Under the pieces are notes generated by a model. It had not been told where the DNA came from and made no database searches. It saw only the letters and a program-made list of their open reading frames with translations. This document shows positions 31,038 through 37,808 of a stretch of DNA of 37,808 nucleotides, piece after piece; within the stretch, counting starts at the first letter, position 1; every line of letters begins with the position of its first letter. The stretch is from Verrucomicrobiota bacterium. Its GTDB lineage: Bacteria > Verrucomicrobiota > Kiritimatiellia > JAHIZV01. Made by a program: the position numbers and the translations under genes. The stretch is taken from NCBI GenBank assembly GCA_018814445.1, contig JAHIZV010000021.1, positions 1 through 37,808 of the forward strand, read 5' to 3'.

Positions 31038-34007
31038 ATGTCAGACAGCAGAACCATCTTTCAGAAGATCTTTCGCCGGCTCACGTCGCTCAGGCTGACG
31101 GTAATCTGTCTCGGATTCCTGATGGCATTGACGTTGTGGGGAACGCTCTATCAGGTCGACAATGGCCTCTTCGCGGCACAGCAGAGGTTCTACCGGTCGT
31201 GGTTCTTCCTCGCGGGTGGATTCCTGCCGTTCCCCGGCACCCGGCTTGTGCTGACCGTTCTGTTCGTCAATCTCCTCTGTGCGATGGGCTTTCTGCTGAA
31301 GATGAAGGTGCTTCGCTGGGGCATTCTGCTGATCCATCTAGGGCTCGTACTGCTTCTCGTCGGAGGATTTGTCACGTTCTATCACGGGCAGGAATCCTAT
31401 CTAAGCCTTCGTGAGGGCGAGGGGTCGAATCTGTCATCGGACTATCGTGAATGGGAGGTCGCCATCTGGAAGGGCGGCAACGAGCGCCGGATCGTAACGG
31501 CAATTGACGATGCCCTGATCGAGGAGGGAGCATCTATTTCTCTGGATGGACCGGGCATCACGCTGACCGTTCAGGAGTATCATCCTAACGCCACGCCATT
31601 GGGACCGATGCAGGTTCAATCAGCACAACGCCCGCTGAACGGAACAGGCATTGCCGGACTGCAGAAAGCGACCCGAAACAGGGATCCGGAGAAGGACGTG
31701 CCGGGAGGCGTGTTTATCGTAAGCGCGCCGGGCGGCGAGAAGGCCCTGATTCTTCTGTTTGGCAATGACAGCAGGCCTGTGGTCTTCAACGCGGGCGACG
31801 AGGACTACACCTTCGTTCTGCGAAGGAAGAGACAATCCCTGCCGACGGTCGTGAAACTCATCGATTTCAAACGCGAGATGCATTCGGGTACGGGCATGGC
31901 GAAGAGCTACTCGAGTCTTGTAACCATTCTTCCGGGCGGTGTTGAGCGTCAGGTTCTGATTTCGATGAATAAGCCGCTCCGGTACCGCGGCTACACTTTC
32001 TACCAGGCGTCGTTTTCCGAAACAGGAACGGGACAGGAAATATCCACCCTCGCGGTTGTAAAGAACTACGGAAGACTGGTGCCGTATATTGCCACCACCG
32101 TAACAGTAGTCGGACTGGCCCTCCACTTTCTCGGCATGCTGATTATGAAGGCTCACCGCAAGAAGTTGGCAGTTGCACTGCTCCTGTTTTGCGGGCTTGC
32201 AGGAACGGCTTCAGCGGACGTCCATTCGGTCGATAGCTTTGCGCGTCTTCCGGTTCTTGAAGGCGGGCGCGTGATGCCGATGGATTCATACGCGCGGCTG
32301 AAGCTGCTGCAGTTCTCGGGCAAGAGCACGTTCGACCGAAAACCTGCCGTCGAGTGGCTCGCCCGCGCGGTCTTCACGCCGGATCAAACGCGGGAGAGCA
32401 AGGTGTTCCTCGTAGACAATCCTGACGTGCTTCAGGCGATCGGTATTCCGACCGAGGAAAGAGGCCGGCACTCCTATAACGATCTCGCCCCCGCGGCAGC
32501 GAAGCTCTTTGAACTGGCTCAAGCGGCATCGGGGATGGAGAAGGAAGCGCGCACGGTTGTCGACAACGAGATCCTCCGACTGCAGAACAACCTGATGGAC
32601 TACTCGGCGCTCCTGGGCAGTTTCCGTTTCGCCCAGCCGCGTGACGAGTTCCGCGTCAACAACGATGAACTCAGAGAAAAGCTGGGTTTCGCCGCCGACA
32701 AAGAAGAGTGGATGTTCGCAGACATGCTGACGGTCGCATCGGCTCTGGCCCGGGTCATTGAAGATATGGACCTGGTCGACCAGCAAGCATGGACTCCCGC
32801 GCAGAGCGAGGCCTTCACCCTTTCATCGCTTTTGTACACATGGTCGCAGCACTACAGCAATCTCCCGATCAGGATGATCCCTCTTCGCGGGCACGGAGAT
32901 GACGTGTGGTTGTGTCCCTGGGATATTATCGGGCTGGGATTTCAAGATCAGGCGGATAGAGCGGCTATCGGCGATCTGGTTGAGATGGCGTCCGCGTACC
33001 GGCACGGGGATCAGGCGGCGTTTGACGCGGCGGCCGAATCATTCGAGGATGAAGTCTCCGCCCGTCTTGGCGAATCAACGCGTGCGAAGCACATAGAGAG
33101 TGAGATATTCTTCAACAAGGCCAAGCTCTTCTACCGGGCGGAATGGGCTTACGGGCTCGCCTTCATTCTGGCGCTGTGGTCGATCACCTCGCAACGGAAG
33201 TGGCTTTACCGGATGACCGCCGCACTGATTGTCCTCGGCCTTATTCCCCACACCGCAGGCATACTTCTGCGCATGCAGATCATGGGGCGTCCTCCCGTAA
33301 CGAATCTCTATGCCACATTCATTTTTGTCGCGTGGATATGCGCGATGCTCGGGCTTATTCTCGAGTACTTCCAGCGCAACAAGGTCGGCCTGTTCGTGGC
33401 GGGATTGTCCGGTCTCGCGCTCTTGCTTGTGTCCGGCCGGTTCGGCACGGAGGGCGACACCATGGGTGTAGTCGTGGCCGTTCTCGATTCGAACTTCTGG
33501 CTGGCGACCCATGTGGTCTGCATAACAATCGGATACGCCGGATGCTTTGTCGCGGGCGTCATCGGACACATCTACCTTCTGCAGGCGTTTCATAAAAAGG
33601 AAGACGATCCGGTCCTGCTCCAGACCTACGAATCCATGTACGGCGCGCTCGCGTTCGGTCTGACGTTCGCTTTTCTCGGAACCATGTTGGGCGGTGTCTG
33701 GGCCGATCAATCGTGGGGCCGATTCTGGGGCTGGGATCCTAAAGAGAACGGCGCCTTGCTGATCGTCCTGTGGTCGGCGATCCTCTTTCACGCGCGTATG
33801 GGCGGGATGATCGGATACGTAGAAACAGCCGCGGGCTGTGTGCTGGGCGTCATCTGGGTCCTGCTGGCCTGGCTGGGAGTTAATCTCCTCGGCGTAGGCC
33901 TTCACTCGTACGGCTTCACTTCAGGTTTGGCTGGCGCCCTGTACCTGAGCATCACCGTCGAAATCCTTTTCGTCCTCATTACCGTCGGATTGCTTCGACG
34001 TCGTTAG
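31038..34007 (+). CDS. ccsBA: Fused cytochrome c assembly protein CcsBA (ResB-CcsA)
   Basis: 989 aa from ATG at 31038; an upstream TTG at 31011 overlaps the lipoprotein gene. The protein exports and attaches heme in System II cytochrome c maturation. The N-terminal ~370 residues are ResB/CcsB-like (SLRLTVICLGFLMALTLWG, ALILLFGNDSRPVVF, SMNKPLRYRGYTFYQASF, and a further membrane segment). A large extracytoplasmic part follows (about 390-690). The C-terminal ~300 residues are CcsA with the heme-handling WWD motif, WGRFWGWDPKENGALL (about 896-911), and conserved His (TNLYATFIFVAW, SNFWLATHVV, GVGLHSYGFTSG). Such fusions are known from epsilonproteobacteria and Bacteroidetes. No cytochrome c gene lies in the window. 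Confidence 0.94.
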   Translation: MSDSRTIFQKIFRRLTSLRLTVICLGFLMALTLWGTLYQVDNGLFAAQQRFYRSWFFLAGGFLPFPGTRLVLTVLFVNLLCAMGFLLKMKVLRWGILLIHLGLVLLLVGGFVTFYHGQESYLSLREGEGSNLSSDYREWEVAIWKGGNERRIVTAIDDALIEEGASISLDGPGITLTVQEYHPNATPLGPMQVQSAQRPLNGTGIAGLQKATRNRDPEKDVPGGVFIVSAPGGEKALILLFGNDSRPVVFNAGDEDYTFVLRRKRQSLPTVVKLIDFKREMHSGTGMAKSYSSLVTILPGGVERQVLISMNKPLRYRGYTFYQASFSETGTGQEISTLAVVKNYGRLVPYIATTVTVVGLALHFLGMLIMKAHRKKLAVALLLFCGLAGTASADVHSVDSFARLPVLEGGRVMPMDSYARLKLLQFSGKSTFDRKPAVEWLARAVFTPDQTRESKVFLVDNPDVLQAIGIPTEERGRHSYNDLAPAAAKLFELAQAASGMEKEARTVVDNEILRLQNNLMDYSALLGSFRFAQPRDEFRVNNDELREKLGFAADKEEWMFADMLTVASALARVIEDMDLVDQQAWTPAQSEAFTLSSLLYTWSQHYSNLPIRMIPLRGHGDDVWLCPWDIIGLGFQDQADRAAIGDLVEMASAYRHGDQAAFDAAAESFEDEVSARLGESTRAKHIESEIFFNKAKLFYRAEWAYGLAFILALWSITSQRKWLYRMTAALIVLGLIPHTAGILLRMQIMGRPPVTNLYATFIFVAWICAMLGLILEYFQRNKVGLFVAGLSGLALLLVSGRFGTEGDTMGVVVAVLDSNFWLATHVVCITIGYAGCFVAGVIGHIYLLQAFHKKEDDPVLLQTYESMYGALAFGLTFAFLGTMLGGVWADQSWGRFWGWDPKENGALLIVLWSAILFHARMGGMIGYVETAAGCVLGVIWVLLAWLGVNLLGVGLHSYGFTSGLAGALYLSITVEILFVLITVGLLRRR

Positions 34008-34088
34008 GACCGGGGAAGAATCGGAATTGCCCGCAGGCGTTTCAACCTCTAGGATACACGGATTCTGCACTTCTCCGGAGGGATAGAC

Positions 34089-35456
34089 GTGAGTATTGGC
34101 GAGTGGATTGCGAAGGTTGACGGATTCATCTGGGGTGCGCCCCTTATGGTGCTTCTCGTCGGCACGGGCCTCTATCTGACTTTCAGAACGGGGTTCGTTC
34201 AAGTCTTCGGATTCAAGCACGGCCTCAAAGTCCTCTTCGGCCACTACGACCGCGAAGATGATCCGGGTGAAATCAGTCACTTCAGGGCTCTGTCAACCGC
34301 GCTCTCCGCGACGATAGGTACGGGCAATATCGTTGGCGTTGCCGCCGCGATTCTGGCCGGCGGTCCGGGCGCTGTTTTCTGGATGTGGATCACGGCGATG
34401 GTCGGCATGGCGACCAAGTTCGCGTCATGCACACTGGCTGTTCATCATCGCCGCATCGATGAAACAGGTGAAGCTCACGGCGGACCGATGCACTACATCG
34501 AAATGGGCATGGGTCCCAAGTTCAAGTGGCTGGCTGTTCTCTTCGCGGTATTTACCGCCGTCGCAAGTTTCGGCATCGGCAATATGTTCCAGGCCAACAA
34601 CGTGGCCGCCGCGGTCAACACGATCCTGAATGGACACGAAGCGGCTTCATCACAGTACCTTAATGCGATCGTGGGCCTGATCATGGCCGGGCTTGTCGCG
34701 GTTGTCATCATAGGCGGCATCAAGCGTATCGCGGCGCTGGCCGCGCGGCTCGTACCCTTCATGTGTGCGTTCTACATCATTACAGGTTTGATCATTCTCT
34801 TCAAAAACGTCGGGGCCATTCCGCACGGCCTCGCTCTGATCTTCACGCAGGCGTTCACCGCTCCCGAAGCCGTGACAGGCGGTCTGCTGGGTGGCGTTAT
34901 CCGGTCCGGCGTCTCGCGCGGCCTCTTCTCAAACGAAGCAGGTCTTGGATCTGCCGCGATGGCTCATGGCGCGGCGAGGACGAACGAACCGGTTCGTGAG
35001 GGACTGGTCGCCATGCTCGGACCGTTCATCGATACGATCGTCATCTGCACGATCACGGCGCTGGTTATCATTTGTACGGGCACGTACGAGATGGGCTACG
35101 CGAAGGGCCAGCTGACCAGCGCGGCGTATGAAACAGCTATAGCAGGATCCGGACGGCTGGTCTCAATTTCCATCATCTTCTTCGCTTTCTCGACGCTTGT
35201 TTCCTGGTCATACTATGGCGACAGGGCCGTCGACTACCTGTTTGGGAGGAGGGCGGTGCCCTGTTACCGGTGGCTCTATGTCGGTTTCGTGTTCCTCGGG
35301 GCTATCATGAAGCTCGGGCTGGTCATCGATTTCTGCGATGCTATGAATGGACTTATGGCTATTCCAAACTTGATCGCGCTGCTGGCGTTGTCGCCTGTCG
35401 TGGCAAAACTGATCAAGGACTACTTCCGCAGGATGCGGCAGGAGAGCCTTCTCTAG
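34089..35456 (+). CDS. AGCS-family sodium:alanine/glycine symporter
   Basis: 455 aa, GTG start with GGAGGG eight bases upstream. Family signatures: FIWGAPLMVLLVGTGLYLTFRTGF near the start, the AGCS motif GTGNIVGVAAAILAGGPGAVFWMW (about 78-101), MATKFASCTLAVHHR, GGPMHYIEMGMG, and SRGLFSNEAGLGSAAMAHGAA (about 276-296). About 10-11 membrane segments are expected. It imports alanine or glycine with Na+. The next gene starts 12 bases after its stop, so symporter and kinase may be co-transcribed. Full length. Confidence 0.92.
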   Translation: MSIGEWIAKVDGFIWGAPLMVLLVGTGLYLTFRTGFVQVFGFKHGLKVLFGHYDREDDPGEISHFRALSTALSATIGTGNIVGVAAAILAGGPGAVFWMWITAMVGMATKFASCTLAVHHRRIDETGEAHGGPMHYIEMGMGPKFKWLAVLFAVFTAVASFGIGNMFQANNVAAAVNTILNGHEAASSQYLNAIVGLIMAGLVAVVIIGGIKRIAALAARLVPFMCAFYIITGLIILFKNVGAIPHGLALIFTQAFTAPEAVTGGLLGGVIRSGVSRGLFSNEAGLGSAAMAHGAARTNEPVREGLVAMLGPFIDTIVICTITALVIICTGTYEMGYAKGQLTSAAYETAIAGSGRLVSISIIFFAFSTLVSWSYYGDRAVDYLFGRRAVPCYRWLYVGFVFLGAIMKLGLVIDFCDAMNGLMAIPNLIALLALSPVVAKLIKDYFRRMRQESLL

Positions 35457-35468
35457 AAACACACGGCA

Positions 35469-37787
35469 ATGACTTCACAAATTGATATCCCGGGATACGA
35501 GATCATCGAGAAAGTCGGTGAAGGCGGCATGGGTTCGGTGTGGAAGGCGCGGCAGTTGTCACTGGACCGAATCGTGGCGATCAAGATTCTCTTTCTTCAG
35601 TCGCCGCGTAATGAGAAGACAATCGAGCGCTTTCATCTCGAGGTCAAAGCCGCGGGGCGATTAAAGAACTCGGGCATTGTTCAGGTGTATGACGCGGGTG
35701 AGCGCGAAGGTTACGCGTACTGCGTGATGGAATATGTCGAAGACTCCACCGTCGGAGAGTGGATCGAGAAGAAAGGGCCGTTCTCGACGACTCACGCGCT
35801 CACGATCGCGCAGGGGGTCGCGACAGCTCTCGCCTATGCCTGGGAGCACGCAAGCCTCATCCATTGCGATATCAAGCCCGACAACATCATGATCGATCGT
35901 GACGGAACGATCAAAGTTGCTGACCTCGGACTCGCGAAGATTATCGGCAGGGCGAGCGGGGATCCGGACAAGGACATGATCACCGGTACCCCCAACTACA
36001 TTTCGCCTGAGCAGGCCGGGGGGAACCCCGATCTCGATTGTCGCACGGACATGTACGCGCTGGGTTCAACGCTCTATCACATGCTTACGGGGAAGATGCC
36101 TTTCGCCGAGTGCAATGAGATGGAGGCGTTGGATCGCCAGGTGAACGGCCGCCTGGATGATCCTGTTGATATCAGGGCGGAGGTTTCGCACCCCGCCGTG
36201 TGGCTGATCGAGAAACTCATGGCCAAGGACCGTAATCTGCGCCACAGGAACTGGGACGAAGTCCTGGCTGACATTGAAGCCGTTCTCGCCGGAGGTATGC
36301 CCAGGGGCGAGGCGCTGGCGGATGGCGCGAGCACGCTTCGCCGAAGCGCAAGCAGAAAGCGGCCGGTCCAGGTGAAGCAGAAGGCGCCGATCAAGATTGT
36401 GTCTTCGGGAGCGGCTCCTCAGAAGAAAGTGGTGCTCAAGCCGGGAGCGGCGAGGGGCGTGCCGATAATTCCGGAAGAACCGCGGAATCCTCTGGCGGGT
36501 GCGATAGTTCAATTAATCGCTCTCGCTGTAGTAACTGCGGTTCTCTACGTCGCTGCTTTTCTCACCATTCCGGTTCTTCGCGCGTCGAGATCCGGGAGCG
36601 TGAAACACGAAACTGCCGGAACGGAAGCTGAGTCGTCAAGGTATCCTCACAGCATGTCTCCACAGGACGTTCAGAGCGAACTCCACGCGGAAGAGTCTTA
36701 TAGGGGAGATGAAAGAGATACAGAATTTACGGAAGAAGAGGACGTGGCCGAACCGGCTTCGAAACAAACCGGTCCATGGAAGAATCCGGTCTTTATCGAG
36801 GGGGCCAAGGCTTTCAACCGGGCGCTGGACAACTACAAGCGCTGTCAGTCAGGCGAACTTCCAAAGACTGCATTCAAACAGGTTGAAGAGGATTTTCGCT
36901 ATGCCATCGAGAAGTTCAACCAGGTAAGGAACATCGCGCCGGAAGACGTTCCTATTGCGGAATACACGCGCCAGTCCTATGAACTCATATCAGCCTGCCG
37001 TCAGCTTACTTTGCTCGGGCCGGAAGCTATGGCCGCGAAGGAGTCGACAACAACGATACCTGACAAACCATCTGCGGCCGATGCGTTCATGAAGTTTGCG
37101 GACGCGAAAATTCAGGAGAGCCAGGGGACTTCCGCCGACGAAATATCCGCATCTTCTGTTTCCACGCCCTTTCGCGAAGTCAAAGGAGGTCTCAACCTGG
37201 GTCTCAACTGGGATGCTTCTTCGACGGGCGCCAAAAGACAGATCGTGGCGGATCTGCAGCGCGTACTCGCCGGGGCGACGCAAGCCAGGATTGAGTTGTC
37301 GCCGAATCCGGACCACATGATCTTTGAGGGCGTTACATACCTGATGCCCGCCGCAGAGGCGGCGCGCGTCTCCGGCGGCGCATTGCCCGCGCGCAATCCC
37401 GTGGTGAACCCCGGCTTTCCTCGAGGGAGTTTCTCGTACTACTCGTTGTCCGGCGACTACGGAGAGGAATTTGACACGCTGCTTCTGATGACCGACAAGG
37501 AAGACAAGGTGGCAGGGGTTCAGTTGGTGAGCCTGAAAAGCCGTCCCAAACCGCTTCTTCCGCACGGCTTCTTCAATGGATCGACAAAGACCTACAACTT
37601 CCTGCAATCCCGCTCAGTTCGTGGAAACCAGGAGAAGGTCGGAACGCGCACAATGGTGAAAGACGGGAATGTGATTGTGGATTGTGAGATGATCACGTCA
37701 TCTGATTTCACATCCCTCGCGCGCACGCGTTTGATCCTTCCGCAGGCGGTTGCCGATGTCATCAGTTATCGATTGAATGCGAAGTAG
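35469..37787 (+). CDS. Membrane-spanning Ser/Thr protein kinase
   Basis: 772 aa. Residues about 8-275 form a PknB-like kinase: the P-loop VGEGGMGSVW, the ATP Lys in VAIKIL (about 39), the catalytic loop HCDIKPDNIM (about 132-141; HCD instead of HRD, so not an RD-type kinase), DLG in place of DFG, and the activation-segment TGTPNYISPEQAGG. A Lys/Arg-rich linker and one membrane segment (about 343-367, QLIALAVVTAVLYVAAFLT) follow. The remaining ~400 residues are outside: an acidic, Ser-rich stretch, then a helical part (DNYKRCQSGELPKTAFKQVEEDF) and a beta-rich C-terminus without a recognised family. The substrate is unknown. No ribosome-binding site precedes the ATG; the gene follows the symporter by 12 bp. 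Confidence 0.92.
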   Translation: MTSQIDIPGYEIIEKVGEGGMGSVWKARQLSLDRIVAIKILFLQSPRNEKTIERFHLEVKAAGRLKNSGIVQVYDAGEREGYAYCVMEYVEDSTVGEWIEKKGPFSTTHALTIAQGVATALAYAWEHASLIHCDIKPDNIMIDRDGTIKVADLGLAKIIGRASGDPDKDMITGTPNYISPEQAGGNPDLDCRTDMYALGSTLYHMLTGKMPFAECNEMEALDRQVNGRLDDPVDIRAEVSHPAVWLIEKLMAKDRNLRHRNWDEVLADIEAVLAGGMPRGEALADGASTLRRSASRKRPVQVKQKAPIKIVSSGAAPQKKVVLKPGAARGVPIIPEEPRNPLAGAIVQLIALAVVTAVLYVAAFLTIPVLRASRSGSVKHETAGTEAESSRYPHSMSPQDVQSELHAEESYRGDERDTEFTEEEDVAEPASKQTGPWKNPVFIEGAKAFNRALDNYKRCQSGELPKTAFKQVEEDFRYAIEKFNQVRNIAPEDVPIAEYTRQSYELISACRQLTLLGPEAMAAKESTTTIPDKPSAADAFMKFADAKIQESQGTSADEISASSVSTPFREVKGGLNLGLNWDASSTGAKRQIVADLQRVLAGATQARIELSPNPDHMIFEGVTYLMPAAEAARVSGGALPARNPVVNPGFPRGSFSYYSLSGDYGEEFDTLLLMTDKEDKVAGVQLVSLKSRPKPLLPHGFFNGSTKTYNFLQSRSVRGNQEKVGTRTMVKDGNVIVDCEMITSSDFTSLARTRLILPQAVADVISYRLNAK

Positions 37788-37808
37788 GCGCGTTAGCCTG
37801 CATATTTC

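Overview
The window is bacterial chromosome with dense coding on both strands and a moderately high G+C content. I place it in the PVC superphylum, most likely Kiritimatiellota or Verrucomicrobiota. This is an inference from four things: large secreted proteins ending in a 'DTDGDGIPDAWE'-type calcium-loop region followed by a short C-terminal beta module; a PUR-alpha-type nucleic-acid-binding protein; a DLG-type bacterial Ser/Thr kinase; and intergenic DNA full of short palindromes and 7-bp tandem repeats. There are no rRNA genes and no taxonomic marker that would settle it.

Region 1 (1-5.7 kb) is an accessory, partly decayed island. It holds a helix-turn-helix/histidine-kinase-type ATPase/DUF4325 protein preceded by three copies of an operator-like 12-mer, and an intact MntA-HepT toxin-antitoxin pair. 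Next come about 1.4 kb of repeat mosaic (REP-like hairpins, a 254-bp duplication, two 112-bp repeats and a chain of nested hairpins). A vsr mismatch endonuclease gene is cut off by one of the 112-bp repeats. It is followed by a co-directional trio: a zinc-ribbon protein, a PD-(D/E)XK-like protein and a membrane-anchored NERD nuclease-like protein that carries a frameshift.

Region 2 (5.7-18.0 kb) is mainly cell-surface and secreted functions. It contains a P-domain/kelch-repeat exported protein, rdgB (nucleotide-pool cleaning), a large GH57-like secreted enzyme with four alternating starch-binding-like modules, a PUR-domain regulator with a structured leader, a membrane-anchored subtilase with an N-terminal STN domain, and a divergent low-complexity exported protein.

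Region 3 (18.2-26.7 kb) is a purine biosynthesis run on the + strand: purB, purM, purH, a fused purSL, a four-helix-bundle (23S rRNA intervening-sequence type) protein and purQ. The four-helix gene sits in the translational seam between the two subunits of FGAM synthase. Convergent to it are ptsP (PEP phosphotransferase of the nitrogen-type PTS) and yjbQ, apparently one operon on the - strand.

Region 4 (29.6-37.8 kb) has tRNA-Gln(CUG) with its own promoter, about 0.68 kb without a convincing gene, then a lipoprotein gene, a fused ccsBA cytochrome c assembly gene, an AGCS sodium:alanine/glycine symporter and a membrane-spanning Ser/Thr kinase, all on the + strand. No CRISPR array, complete transposase, integrase or replication origin was seen. 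The best leads are the nested-hairpin element at 3.1-3.4 kb, the heptad-repeat family in at least five intergenic gaps, the four-helix gene inside the pur operon, the STN-subtilase fusion, and the repeat-controlled HTH-ATPase-DUF4325 gene.
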